Shown here: one piece after another, positions 11,978-22,195 of the stretch | Position numbering within the stretch: position 1 is the stretch's first letter | How the letters are laid out: each line of letters begins with the position of its first letter | NCBI GenBank assembly: GCA_964036045.1 | Contig: OZ038380.1 | Span: 69,796,186 to 69,860,185, forward strand | DNA: 64,000 bases | Direction: 5' to 3' | Origin: Eutreptiella sp. 'Long Island Sound 2002' | Taxonomy: Eukaryota; Euglenozoa; Euglenophyceae; Eutreptiales; Eutreptiaceae | Notes under the pieces: generated by a model | Database searches by the model: none | Seen by the model: only the letters and a program-made list of their open reading frames with translations | Told to the model about the DNA's origin: nothing | Translations under genes and position numbers: made by a program

Positions 11978-12134
11978 CTCTATCCTTAGAGCTACCTCTC
12001 CCCTGGGGGCGGTACATGGGCTCGGCAAATGCCGTTTTCGCTCCCCCAGGGTTTGGTACGACCCGGGAATTGATCCCCCTATCTCTCGCTCGCGCTTCGG
12101 CCGTCCAACCGCTGGACCATCCATTCCGTTCAGC
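11978..12134 (-). mobile_element. tRNA-derived SINE-like unit 2
   Basis: Second unit of the pair. The A box TGGTCCAGCGG (12109-12119) is identical and the B box is GGATCAATTCC (12067-12077), which still fits the G-W-T-C-R-A-N-N-C consensus. Both units share the GGGGGCGGT.CATGGG..CTCCCCCAGG segment. Conservation of both boxes while the surrounding sequence diverges is what a Pol III-driven repeat would show. Confidence 0.5.
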
Positions 12135-12289
12135 CACGTTACGCCCAGGCCTGTTACCTGTCCTCGCTGTGCCAGTGCAGGTGGGCCACCACGCCCACGA
12201 GCTACTATCATGAGGGTTTTTATACCTGTGCCAGGTCACCAGTGGGCTTGTGGGGGGATTTGGGTGGCCGGGGCGCCCTGGGCATCCGC

Positions 12290-12440
12290 CATTTGGTTAT
12301 ACGGGGGGGGACCTCCCATCTCATCCGGCTCTTTGGGGGGGGGTTGGTCTGAAGGGGCGGGGGGGGGGTTTGCCATGAGATGGGACGGGCTGCGTGGTGA
12401 ATATGCATGAACGGGGGTCGGGGGTTTGCCATGAGATGGG
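12290..12440. repeat. G-rich repeat with GGTTTGCCATGAGATGGG
   Basis: GTTTGCCATGAGATGGG occurs at about 12368 and 12422, and a related G/C-homopolymer block with CCATGAGATGGGAGG recurs near 15,730. It is low-complexity dispersed repeat with long G runs. Confidence 0.4.
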
Positions 12441-12555
12441 GAGGCTACAATGCATACGCGATGCTCTGCGGTTGAGCAGGGCTTGCAGCTTGTCAACACT
12501 TTGTAGTCACTGTGGTCTTCAGGTGCTTGTGCTACATTGTTTGCCTCCCGCATGT

Positions 12556-12985
12556 GTATTCCTCGGGTCATAGTCCCGTGTGGGCTCTCACTAGGTTCAT
12601 ATGCATGGCGTGGGCCTGCCTGAACGTCCTACACGTGCATGCATTCCTGCGGTCATAACACCCTGTGGGCTCTCACTAGGTTCATATGCATGGCGTGGGC
12701 CTGCCTGAACGTCCTACACGTGCGTGCATTCCGGGGGTCATAACACCATGTGGGCTCTCACTAGTTTCATATGCATGTTGTGGGCCTGCCTGAACGTCCT
12801 ACATGTGCATGCATTCCTCGGGTCATAGCACCCTGTGGGCTCTCACTAGGTTCATGTGCATGGCGTGGGCCCGCCTGAACGTCCTACACGTGCGTGCATT
12901 CCTCGGGTCATAGTACCCTGTGGGCTCTCACTAGGTTCATATGCATGGCGTGGGCCTACCTAAATCTCCTACACGTGCGTGCATT
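12556..12985. repeat. five tandem 85-bp repeats
   Basis: The anchor TGGGCTCTCACTAG starts at 12581, 12666, 12751, 12836 and 12921, an exact 85-bp period without indels. Units differ by a few substitutions. The array ends about 45 bp before the first exon candidate of the PHD gene region. Confidence 0.9.
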
Positions 12986-13028
12986 CCAACATGTTGGCGC
13001 AGCTGGTCTCCGGCTGCTGTAATGCCTC

Positions 13029-13410
13029 TTGCCCGAACTCATTGTGCATAGCCTCTTGAATGTCATGGAGCGCCCAATCTCTTCCTTCCCTCTTCCTTGG
13101 AAACCACTGACTGGGGACAGTGAGTATGCCAAGTTTTTGAATGGCGAGGCTTTGGAAATTTATCGCTGCCATCATACTGCACCCAACCAAGTACACAACG
13201 AGATGGCACAAAAGCGGTGGGCTTTGAGAAAGTGCATGCAGGAGTTTGACACCACAGCAAAACTTCAAAAGCAACGCAAACCGATTTCCGAACGCCGTGA
13301 TGCGCTGGCAGCCTTTGTTGCTAAGTTACAAGGCCAACTTGACGCGGCCACTGTCAAGGAGTGCGAGATCATTTCTTGTTCTGTTGAAGGTGGTCGGCTG
13401 GTGCGTGTTG
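13029..13410 (+). CDS. possible upstream exon of the homeodomain/PHD gene
   Basis: The frame contains a charged, probably helical stretch (KRWALRKCMQEFD, then KLQKQRKPISERRDALAAF) of coiled-coil type. A plausible donor, GTTGAAG followed by GTGGTC, lies near 13,392-13,400. Beyond it the same frame runs on to 13,532 but becomes less protein-like. The start is uncertain: an ATG occurs in frame at about 13,062, and an upstream acceptor is equally possible. It lies about 270 bp before the homeodomain-like exon on the same strand, so it may belong to that gene. No family is recognised. Confidence 0.35.
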
Positions 13411-13672
13411 GCGGTATCATGAAAGGCCCAGACCAACATTTCTGCAATCTCTTATCAGGTTTTGCTTTGCAGTGCACCCTTGTAGTTTGGGTCACGCTTA
13501 GAGTTCAGGGTAAGGGCCTAGGACACCACTAATTGAGGGGGCAATGGGGAATTCGATCGTATTTGATTTATCGTGCTGATTTTTGTTTATGCTGATTTCA
13601 GGGTGAGTTGTTCAGTGACAGAAAAACTGACAGCTACGGTGACAATCAGACCATATCGCTCTTAACTCTGTC

Positions 13673-13894
13673 TTGCTTCTGACCCTGGGCAATTGCGTTT
13701 CTACTGCTGATGCACACAAGGGACCATGGCCATCCACTGTGCTAAAGAAAGCCTACCTTGAGGACACCAACGCCGATGCACAACAACATGAGAAGCTGGC
13801 GAAGGAGGCATTTGGGGGCGCTACCGACTCTACGGTGCAGGATGTGAAACGCTATTTCTGCAATCGTAGACTTCAAGAATTCAGCAAGAAAGAG
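13673..13894 (+). CDS. homeodomain-like exon
   Basis: The frame ends in STVQDVKRYFCNRRLQEF, which matches the third (DNA-recognition) helix of homeodomains: Tyr-Phe-x-Asn-Arg-Arg takes the place of the usual Trp-Phe-x-Asn-Arg-Arg. About 30 residues upstream are consistent with helices 1 and 2 (Leu/Tyr spacing, then HEKLAKEAF). The domain would be about 58 residues, the normal size. The exon would end at a GT donor after the GAG codon at 13892-13894; if read through, the frame stops almost at once (13,904-13,906). The true 5' end of the exon is not determined. The next exon encodes a PHD finger, so a nuclear chromatin or transcription role is inferred. Homeodomain identity is moderate because the core Trp is Tyr and no search could be run. 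Confidence 0.45.
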
Positions 13895-14062
13895 GTGCCA
13901 CACTGACAGACGGACAGACCGACTGACTGACAGACAGACAAACAGACAGACTGACTGATAGGCAGACGGAGAGACTATCTGAGTGCTGTCCCAGCAAGAA
14001 AGAGGTGCCACACTGACAGACAGTCAGACAGACCGACTGACTGACAGGTAGACAGAGAGACA
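13880..14062. repeat. ~112-bp tandem duplication of exon end plus CAGA-rich sequence
   Basis: CAGCAAGAAAGAGGTGCCAC occurs at about 13882 and again at about 13994, each followed by GACAGACAGAC/GACTGACTGAC tetranucleotide-like repeats. The duplication therefore contains the last codons of the homeodomain-like exon and its donor site, leaving two copies of the exon/donor junction. Confidence 0.75.
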
Positions 14063-14129
14063 CTCTCACTGTTGTCCCATTCCCTGTTGCAACTCAAAAC
14101 ACTCTTCCCATTTGCAAGCCGCGTTGAAG

Positions 14130-14548
14130 CGCAAGCTGGCCCCGCCGGAGCCTAGTGTCTTTGCGACAGTTGAGTGCCTGGCCTTGCTATGCCGCAACAA
14201 AAACTTGGGCAATGGGCAGACCACGAACGTGAACCTGCGTTTTCTGTTGGGCCTGGTGGGTCTCAGCAGCACTGGACCAAAGCCGGAATTGGTCCTGCGC
14301 TTACACGAGGGGAAGCAGAAATTGGTGGATTACGCTAAAATTTCTGTAGCAGATCTCAGTGGGAACATTGCCTCCCAGACCGATCAGGCGCAGTGTGAAA
14401 GTGAGGACGATGAAGATGCCACGGACAGTGATGATGATGATAACTGCTGCATGGTGTGCCACAAGAGTGACGATTCCATGGGAAACGTCATGTTCGCCTG
14501 CACCGTGTGCGGAGGGGCTTGCCACCAAAAATGTGTGCACGGCGGAAG
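14130..14548 (+). CDS. PHD-finger gene, exon carrying the first six zinc ligands
   Basis: The frame runs through a Leu-rich segment, then an acidic stretch (SEDDEDATDSDDDD), then CCMVC ... FACTVCGGACHQKC. This gives C-x2-C-x13-C-x2-C-x4-H-x2-C, the first six ligands of a C4HC3 PHD finger. The exon ends in phase 2 (AG) before a GT donor at 14549. Acceptor candidates are AAG at 14127-14129 (phase 0) or 14117-14118. PHD fingers read histone H3 tails, commonly methylated Lys4, in chromatin complexes. The preceding exon looks like a homeodomain and the following exon completes the zinc finger, so this is the best supported host-type gene in the window. Confidence 0.75.
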
Positions 14549-14935
14549 GTGACCACCCCCACCCTCTCATTTCCTGAGATTGTCTGTTGGCTGTCACATG
14601 CGGGATAATAAAATCAGCAATCTGCATCCTGGGTGCCCACTCCCCGTTGTGGCCCTGCGGGTTAACCTTTCCACTGGCCGGAGGGTGTCTACACGCCCAT
14701 AGCCTAATAGGGCTACGGCCCTTGGCGCCCTGGTGGAGGGGGGCAGCCGCGGGGCACCCTCAGGTAGGGGGATTTTGGTGTTTGTGTACTTTACAGGGCA
14801 GAAAAATGGAGACCTCCAGTCAGGCTGCATCGATCGGTTGAATTGTTGTTAGAGAGTTAAATATTGTGACCAAATACCCTCCCGGCAAACCCATACACCC
14901 CCCCATGCCCCATGCACCCCCCGTCTGCCACCCAG
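14549..14935 (+). other. 387-nt GT-AG intron inside the PHD finger
   Basis: The donor AAG|GTGACC and acceptor CCACCCAG|G join AG to G to form an Arg codon and bring the sixth and seventh zinc ligands to the proper spacing (12 residues). Without this splice the first exon stops four bases later (TGA at 14550-14552), so the intron is well supported. Confidence 0.75.
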
Positions 14936-15269
14936 GGACGATCTCGCAGCCTGGGTATGTGATGGCTGCAACCGAGCTCAAGGCACTTCTGGCAGTGAAT
15001 TTCAACTAGAGGAGGCAGAAGTGGAATCTACCGCGAAGAGGAAGCAGGGGAAGAAGGATGCCAAAAAGCGGGCCACGAAGCGCAAGCGAGAGGACCGCAA
15101 ATCCGTAGCTGGAGCACGTGTCAAGCGACCGAAGCCCAAGCCAAAACCTAAGCCTAAGGCTAAGCCCAGTAGTAGCAGTGACAGTAGCAGTGACAGTAGC
15201 AGTAGCAGCAGTAGCTGCAGTAGTAGTGGCAGTGATAGGGATGATGACAGTGACAGTGGCAGTGATTAA
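14936..15269 (+). CDS. PHD-finger gene, last exon with basic and Ser/Asp-rich tail
   Basis: The exon starts in phase and reads DDLAAWVCDGC, giving the conserved Trp two residues before the seventh Cys and the final C-x2-C pair of the PHD finger. After about 25 residues comes a Lys/Arg-rich block (KRKQGKKDAKKRATKRKRE), probably a nuclear localisation signal, then PKPKPKPK and a run of Ser with Asp (SSSSDSSSDSSS) ending GSD before the TAA at 15267-15269. Ser-Asp runs are typical casein kinase 2 targets. The tail is low complexity, so exact length may vary between alleles. Confidence 0.75.
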
Positions 15270-15650
15270 GGCAGGCCAAGCGTTGGGGCATACATGGTGT
15301 GCACCTACCAGGTGATTGCAGGTTAATGTAGTGCTAAATCACGGAGGTGCATGGTGCAAGATCACATGGCTTTGTGCAGAGTCCTGTGTGGTCTTCCAGT
15401 GCAGTCATTATATTCAACTACAGCAACCGCTTTATGGTCTGTTCTTGGCCTGCAATTTCAGCGGTAGATATTTCTGCAAAAACTGTCCGACATTCGACGA
15501 CATTTCAGAGTGCAATGGCCGACGTTGTGTGTTGAGCCGTCTCCGTTTGACTGGATTGCTATCTGTCTGGGGGAGAAAAGGAGTATTGGGACTTTCGTTA
15601 AGAACGAACCATTACCTTGGGCCTCAAGCATGAAAACACACTTTTTGTTG
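15270..15650. other. 3' flank of the PHD gene
   Basis: Only short overlapping open frames are visible. It may hold the 3' UTR, but no clear AATAAA-type signal in good context was recognised. Confidence 0.3.
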
Positions 15651-15654
15651 CAAA

Positions 15655-15850
15655 ATTTGGCCTCCCCCCCCTCCCATCCCATCTCCCCTCTTTTGGAGGG
15701 GGGGGGGGGCGTCTAAAGGGGGGGGGTAAACCATGAGATGGGAGGCCCCCCCCCACCCAAAAGCAATTGGCGGCCGGCCCCTTCCCGCAGACAATACTCC
15801 CGCGCAGCGAAAAACCCCCTTAACCCCCCCCCCCCCACCAAACCCCCCCT
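15655..15850. repeat. G/C homopolymer-rich repeat
   Basis: Runs of C and G up to 14 bases surround CCATCCCATCTCCCCTC and its near-inverse CCATGAGATGGGAGG, so the block is partly self-complementary. It is related to 12,290-12,440. Such runs are prone to assembly and sequencing length errors. Confidence 0.5.
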
Positions 15851-15859
15851 TTTTTAAAT

Positions 15860-18800
15860 TTGGGTTTTAAGCATGATATCCGATTTCTGAGACCCACCCC
15901 CCCCTGGTGTGAGGCTTATGATTGCCGGGCGTTAGCCTGATCTGGAGGCTGCTTATATGCACTGCCTCCACTATACCCTTGTAATTATCACCCCGGCCTG
16001 CGGAAGGAGTGGAAGTTCAGGCCAGTTGGCACCCAGTGGCCTGTAGGAGTGGGCCCACAAGAGTCAGCCTCTACACCAAATACTCACCAGCAAAGGAATG
16101 GTACGTACGTAGGGAAGGGGCTGGTCAGTGGGCCTTCGAAAAATTACCGCATGACCTCCTCTTATGACCTCAAATGCAGAAAGGGGAAAAGGGAACATGG
16201 TCAAGAGCGCCCCTGCATGTGTCTCTCAAAATCACTGCCATAATGCACTGATCATTTCCGAAGTATAGTTACGAAGGCCGCATTGCTTTGAAAGTTGCCC
16301 GCCGCTCGTTCAGGCAGCAACACTTGCATCGTACTTGGGGTGGCACCCAAAAGACGTGCTATGGGGCACTACTAAGACAACAAGCCTTTGTAGGGAGGGG
16401 CCTCTAACAATCTCATGCTAATTGGCATCCACATTGGCATTTTGGACCCAAAAAAGTTTTTTCTTTTTTGCCCACCTCTGAATTGGTTTTGTGTTTTTTT
16501 TGTGTTCTTGTGGTCAGGTGCCGCCCCTACACAACGATGGGGGTCAAGGAGGTGTTGTTTTATTGCTTCTTGCATTTTTTGATTATGATGTCCCAGAAAC
16601 CATTGTGCTGATTGACCGCCGTGCTTTTTGTTCTTCGTCGCCTCTTTGCATTACTCCCTTTGGACCAATTCTTCCCATGTTGCCCCCATGCTTTAGATTT
16701 GGCTAAAAGAAGATATTGAGAGCACTGCATCGGTGTCCCATGTCACCATATCAGCAGCCACATGGTTCTAGAGAGAGCAGGGTGGCACTTCTTGATTAGA
16801 GCCCAATATTGCCAAGCCCCCTACCAAGCCCTCTACTGAGCTCTGTTGGAAGCATTGCTCTGTCTAGGAATAAACAACAAACAAAAACCCCCAAGAATGA
16901 AGAAAAATCCTCCAAGAACAACTTTCAACCCTCCAAGAATACACAGCAAGCTTCAAGGAATAAGTAGCAACCCTGTACACAGCCCTAGACTCCCTCGCCT
17001 GCCACCCCTATGCCCCCTAGATGGCGTGACTAACAAAAAGGGCAAGGATAGCATTAATGGTGATAGAAAAAAAAACAGCATTCTAGCACAATTGGCGCAA
17101 AAGAACTAGGCAAAGCAAAGCAAAGGACACTTTTTTCAAAAAAAAAACAAAAAAAAATCCCATTGTGGCACTCATGGCCGCACCCCTGAGATGCACACAC
17201 CCGGCATGCTACTTTTGCTCATTCCAGCCAAAGCCCCTCACAATGTTCCCCAAATTGCTATGGACTCCCACCACAACAGCACTAAAACCTGTGTTCCATG
17301 CCCTCCAAAACCCCAAGACAACGTACAAAACACCACATAGCCGCATTTCTGTGAACCCCTAGTGCTTGGATGCACAGTCAGTATTGGAAAAAGCTTCAAT
17401 CAAGCTCCCATCACCCCATTACACGTATGCATGTCAATATAGTCAATGCAATACAACAGTTGACAAATTTCAAATGCTGACGATGTCTCATGTGCAAGAA
17501 AGTGCGAACACCTCCCAGCATCACCCATGGTGTCAGTGCCATTGGTGTCCCCACAGGGGAAGGGAAAATTTTCATGTGGCGTCATTTCCGGCAATAATTT
17601 CAGGGGGAGAAAATTTCAGCACCCCCAAGTTTTAGTGCCTTGAGAACAATCAAAGCTGGCACACCCAAAGTTCAATCTCCTGTGGGGGAGGAAGTGAAAA
17701 GGAGGCAGTACTTGAAGGGCAAGAAGGTGGCTGGCTGGCTGGCTGGCTGGCTGGTGGGATTCTCTGCTTCAGGCCCTGCTCCTCCAACAGTGCACAAACA
17801 TCTAGCTTCGTGGCACCACAACACCACAGTAGCACCCAGCGCTGGCGAGGGAGCAAGAAGGGTCGCAAATTGCACAAAATTTTTGTGCGTGAAATTTTGG
17901 CCCCAGTGTGAAAAATGAAATTTTCCACCCACATAATTGACTTGCTGAAAATTTCCCCCTTGCTGTAGGTGTGTCTAGGTTACAAAATGTGCAGCTCTGT
18001 GCTCCCATACGGTATTTGCCTGCAAATCAAAAATTGTTATAAATGCAATACATTGGCTGTTGTTGTATTTCGTTGAGGTGGAAGGGCCAATGCATCAATC
18101 ATGAGATGTGGTTTATGGATGCCTTCATGTAGTTGTGCCCTTTATTTGCCAAAAGAAGTGATTGTCACCATGAATATTATGATGTTCATGGTTTGGATTG
18201 AGCACTTGCTTGAGGGCTTTGGCACTCGGGCATTGTAAGGAACATATGCAGGTGTTTGATCCAATTGGCTCAATGAGCATACATGTACTTTACTAGGCAA
18301 ATGATATTGCCTCAAAAGACGAAGAATGACAGGTGCAAACCCTTCTGTACAGTGTTCTCAAAGCAGGGAGGTAAAGAATGACAATGTAACCTGTGTCAAG
18401 GTCCCAAAGCGGAGAAAACTAACATTGCTACATAACCCTTGCATGGTGTCCCCAAGGAGGTGTCAAAGGGATGCATAAGTATTGGGTCCCCAGCACGAGG
18501 AGGTAAAAATAGCTACAAACCCTTGGTCCATGGAGCAAAGAGGCAACTTCGACTCCTGAACAAGTGGCCCAATGGGCCAAGCATTCAAACAGCTGTACTA
18601 TGTGTGCAAATGTGCATGATAGGGGCACTCCCAAGGCCATATTTGCACACGGACCATACAATAGTCCAACAACAGGTGCGCACTTAGGAGACAGCTTTTT
18701 TTGTGAAGTGCCCTCCCATCTCCGGCCCTCGAAATCTCCGTTTTCTGCATTTTTCCCAAAAAAGGGGCTGTTTCTCATTGCAAGGCCTAGATAATTTCAA

Positions 18801-19100
18801 GACCCGTTCACCAACACTCAACCAAGACTCCACAAAGTGGCACCTCACAAACCCCACCAAAGTTGACCCACCAAAGTTGGAGGTTAGGTCTTTTCCCACC
18901 CTTGGCATAGCCAAACAATCTCCCTACAAGTTTCATTAGTCAACCAAATGTTCTAGTTGGGGTTCAAACCCAGTCTCATCAGAGGGCAAGGCTGTGATAT
19001 AAAGCATTCACACCTTTGGCATGGAGTCCTTGGAATACCAGTCTTTTCGCCGATTTTTATGCATCTCTGCGTAAGCTGTCATGGGATATGCACTTCTGCT
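15860..19100. other. no supported gene
   Basis: About 3.2 kb with only short unrelated open frames on both strands. A (GGCT)n tract lies at about 17,726-17,754. An A-rich stretch is at 17,130-17,160. I saw no domain, splice pair or RNA gene. Confidence 0.35.
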
Positions 19101-19108
19101 GACCGTAG

Positions 19109-19222
19109 GACGAGGTATCCGTGCTGATGGAGCAGTTGGCCGATCAGCAGCAGCAAATTCAGACTTTCAAAGCTGCGGCCGCAAAGAACATGGACAAGGA
19201 TTTGCAAATGGTGCAGCCAGGG
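19109..19222 (+). CDS. coiled-coil exon A (38 codons, phase 0-0)
   Basis: The acceptor CCGTAG and donor GGG|GTATGT (near the metazoan/plant consensus) frame exactly 114 nt. The encoded segment is Gln/Lys/Ala-rich and helical (VLMEQLADQQQQIQTFKAAA), typical of a coiled coil. It lies upstream of two further exons of the same type on the same strand (19,468-19,584 and 20,576-20,752), all with both ends in phase 0. The parent protein is not recognised; a filamentous or scaffold role is only inference from the coiled coil. Confidence 0.5.
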
Positions 19223-19467
19223 GTATGTCTCCGCCTGAGCTTTGTGTCGTGTGCACGTGGGGATATTGGGGGCACTGTGGCATAGTGCTGGGATGCGGCC
19301 CAGCATGGGGCTCTGGTCCCCTGCGGTTTCTGAGCTAGGGGCTGTCCAAAAAAGATGTGCACCACAGTGCCATTCGGCGTGTGGTGGTGTACTCCAGCTT
19401 TGGCACTATGGCGGGGTGGCGATTGTGGCTCGGAGTAGCTGTGCACCAGCCCTCATCTGACCGGCAG

Positions 19468-19584
19468 GTGCAAGCAGGCGAATCGGTGATGAGGGCACAG
19501 GCACCGGAAGGCCACGCCCCGGCGTTGCAGGAGCTGTTGGCCAAATTTGTGCAACGTTGTGAAGCTCAAGGAACGCAAGTGCAG
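19468..19584 (+). CDS. helical exon B (39 codons, phase 0-0)
   Basis: Flanked by CCGGCAG and GTCTGTG, this is exactly 117 nt and open in phase 0. It encodes VQAGESVMRAQ followed by PALQELLAKFVQRCEAQG, an amphipathic helix. The spacing of Leu and charged residues suits a coiled coil. It probably continues exon A, 245 nt upstream. If read through the donor the frame continues, so length alone is weak evidence; the support is the splice consensus, composition and shared phase. Confidence 0.4.
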
Positions 19585-20099
19585 GTCTGTGTGAATCCCC
19601 CCCCACAAAAAAAACAGCTGCAGCCGGTCCTTGACACTCAGTATCACCCACTGGTGGCGGGCGAGATGTGGCGAGGGCACTACCCGCCGCACCAATTGTC
19701 AATGGAGGGACCCACTGTTCTGAAGCCTTTCTTTGGCCACCGAAATTCATGGGGCAACGCAAATTGAGCCATGGCTGTATGCGTACGGCACCAAGTGCGT
19801 CTCCACAGCGCGCCCTGTGCTTCTTTGTCGGCTTTTTGCGACCGGTAGAACCCCAACGAGACACCACCTCCGCCCCCCATGTTCAAGTGAAAGCCAGCCT
19901 TCAAGGCTGGCACCGGTTTACACAGCCCCCCCCCCCCCCCAAAAGAAAACAACCAGCAGCGGAAGCAGTGGACCGCAAATGCACCTGCTGTCCACCGTCC
20001 GGAGCCACTGCTCCACACAACACCACCCCAGTGCCTTTAAACCCCAACAGCTAGACGGCACACCAACGCCCCCTTTGTTGCGCCCTACCCCCACCCCAG

Positions 20100-20126
20100 C
20101 AGAAGCAGCAGCAGCAGCAGCAGCAG
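20100..20126 (+). CDS. possible 27-nt poly-Gln micro-exon
   Basis: CCACCCCAG precedes and GTGACT follows nine in-phase codons (Gln, Lys, then seven Gln). It lies between helical exons B and C and keeps phase 0. It may equally be a plain CAG microsatellite in an intron. Confidence 0.2.
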
Positions 20127-20575
20127 GTGACTCCCAGTGTGCCCCATCTGGAAACACAGCTGACGCCCGTCCCGTGCCTCCAAGCAAATCGGGTCTTGCA
20201 CACTGCTTTCCAAAGCCGATGTGTAAAATGCTCAGGAGCAAAGCGCATTGTCGTACCCACAGAACAGGCACAACGGAACAATGTAAAGTCCTTGTGGACA
20301 GCACCCCTGGAAGGTGTCTGGCCCCCGCAACAGAGGGACCGCGCTTGACCTCGCCTCTTGGGCAGAGCATGAAGTCTCCCCCCCCCCCCCCCACCCCACC
20401 ACTGCCTTTCCTCCCGAGGCCGGCAGAAAGTCAGATCTGCCCAAAACCATCCAGAGAGACAGTGTCATCATGTGTGAACGTCCGGATGCTAGCAGCAGCT
20501 CTGCACATGGCAGTTCTGCGGCATCTGCCTCCGCTTGCGGCGCGAGACTCAAAACTGACGCTCTCCTGACTGTAG

Positions 20576-20752
20576 GCGTTGGTTGCGGCGCAGCAGTCTG
20601 CAGATGCCCTGCGGGCCCTGTGTGACCGCTTGGGCAGAGAGAACGCCCACCGGAAGTCAAATCTCGAGAGAATGGGGGCTGAAGGGGCCGCATGGGACGA
20701 GCTGTATGGGAAGTGGCAGGAGGAGTGTGCGGTGCTGGAGCGGCAGCGGCAG
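20576..20752 (+). CDS. coiled-coil exon C (59 codons, phase 0-0)
   Basis: The acceptor TGACTGTAG and donor CAG|GTGCGC frame 177 nt. The product is strongly helical and charged (QQSADALRALCDRLGRENAH, then WDELYGKWQEECAVLERQRQ), a classical coiled-coil pattern. If the donor is ignored, a stop follows at 20,765. With exons A and B it suggests one long coiled-coil protein encoded in phase-0 exons on the plus strand. A decayed retroelement begins within 30 bp of the donor, so the downstream intron appears invaded by it. Confidence 0.5.
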
Positions 20753-20779
20753 GTGCGCTTGGGCTGAGGTGGACCCTAC

Positions 20780-21461
20780 GGTATCCTGGGGGTTGGGGTA
20801 GAGGATGTGGCGTTGAATCGGACTGCTGCATTTGCCATATGTCTGCAGAAGCCTCCACTCCATCAGAGAAAGGAGTGTGTCTGCCTTTTCACGTGTTTGT
20901 GCATACAGGACGGGGCGTGTTGTTGAGTGAATGGCGTGTCTGCACGCATGTGTGTGATGGAGGTTGCCATCATGTCATTTGTTGGCACCTGCATGTGCGC
21001 GCGCATGTGTGTACCTGCCAGGGATCCTGTCCAGCGTCCTTAGTAGTGCACGTCCATGGGCCAGAAGCTGGGTGGGGGAACTCCTCTCACTGTCTGCCTA
21101 GCCACATTTATCACTTGTCAGCGGTTACACATGGAAACAGGTCACACAGGCTGCCCACTTAGTGGTCACACAAGCCCTCTCTACCAGCCCCAATGATCAC
21201 ACCCAAACCGTGCAATATTTGTACTCCATCCCACCCCATCTTCTGTTGCACCGCTGCTGTCACCTCTCATCTTGTGCCGCGTGGCTGGCCAAACGTGTCC
21301 ACTGGGCAGGCCCCAACTACAGTAATTGGTTTTTGCCACCCAGTATGTCTCCCGACGGAACCAGGTTCTGGTGTGTGGACTGGGACACCTTTGTTTTGCA
21401 AGCAACTACGACGCAACACAGCGACCATATATGTCCCCACTTGGAGTCTGTGTGTCTGTGA
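20780..21461 (+). pseudogene. retroelement RT-type polyprotein fragment, copy 2
   Basis: The frame containing VLSSARPWARSWVGELLSLSA, then a TAG at 21099-21101, then LVSGYTWKQVTQAAHLVV and LHRCCHLSSCAAWLAKRVHW aligns residue by residue with the 3' part of the RT-like element at 49.5-50.7 kb (shared W..ELL, RCC..S.C..WL.K...W.G..YSN). The TAG stands where the other copy has Trp, a one-base change. Upstream (20,780-20,980) another frame shows a weaker match, so a frameshift is also present. Only the portion after the polymerase motifs survives. It sits directly downstream of a coiled-coil exon. Confidence 0.55.
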
Positions 21462-21469
21462 GAGAGCAG

Positions 21470-22195
21470 GTGGTCGCACCTGTCTCCAGCCCATATTACA
21501 CCAACACGATTCTAGACCAGTAAGTGCTTCGAAAAGGAAGGATCGCAGCGCAGCTTCCATATGCCCAACAACCAGAGAGGGTCCTTCATAGCCCATGAAT
21601 AAGCATGGGCTATAGCACAGTGTGTGCCCGGTGTGTGGGTGAGTTGGCATGTAAGTAGGGTTGCGTTCTTAAAAAGGTCTTACAATTCTTTGGCGAGACA
21701 AGATCGGTACCCAAGAGGTGACCGCTACTGAAAGAATTATGATTTACGTGCATCTGCCCTGCCATACTCTTGCTACAGAAAGGACCTTTCCAAATTATCT
21801 GTGTTGTTGGCCTGATTAATTTGTTTCGGTGACCACTGTTATGCCTTTGCTCTCGTTTTTGCCTTTATTGATGTTGTGCAACTCGTGTTTGGTCTCCCTA
21901 GTTCCTCCACGAAGTGTGTGTATGTGCGTGTGTGTGTGTGTGCATGCTCTAGGGCATCGATTATGGAGTAGCAGTTTTTCTCTTTTTCTCTTCTAGTTTG
22001 GTAACAAAATGTGTGGGCGTATGTGCGTGTGTGTGCCCCAAGATGCGTTGGATTGCAAACACACGGTGACAAGGTAGTGCCACTGCCAAGGTTGCCCCAA
22101 CAGATCGGCTGTGGGGACTCCTCCCTCGAGCATATGCAGCCTGGCAAGACGACGCTGGTATTTGCTATTGTTCAACCTGCAGCACTTAGGTGTCA
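21470..22195. other. no supported gene; short TG-rich tracts
   Basis: TG-rich microsatellite-like tracts lie at about 21,916-21,945 and 22,020-22,033. No convincing coding sequence was recognised. Confidence 0.35.

Noticed and set aside
11905-12120. Functional tRNA genes
   Set aside because: A and B boxes fit, but the 7-base acceptor ends do not pair and the T stem is imperfect, so a tRNA-derived repeat is more likely.
11691-12410. 239-codon open frame on the plus strand
   Set aside because: It crosses the 90-bp and SINE-like repeats, is overlapped by other open frames, and its composition follows the repeat sequence.
19733-20569. 278-codon plus-strand frame
   Set aside because: It overlaps the intronic region between helical exons, contains Pro and Ala homopolymer translations from C and CAG runs, and has no recognisable domain. 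The better supported exons use other segments.
20232-20858. 208-codon minus-strand frame
   Set aside because: It is the shadow of the helical exon on the plus strand and has no domain of its own.
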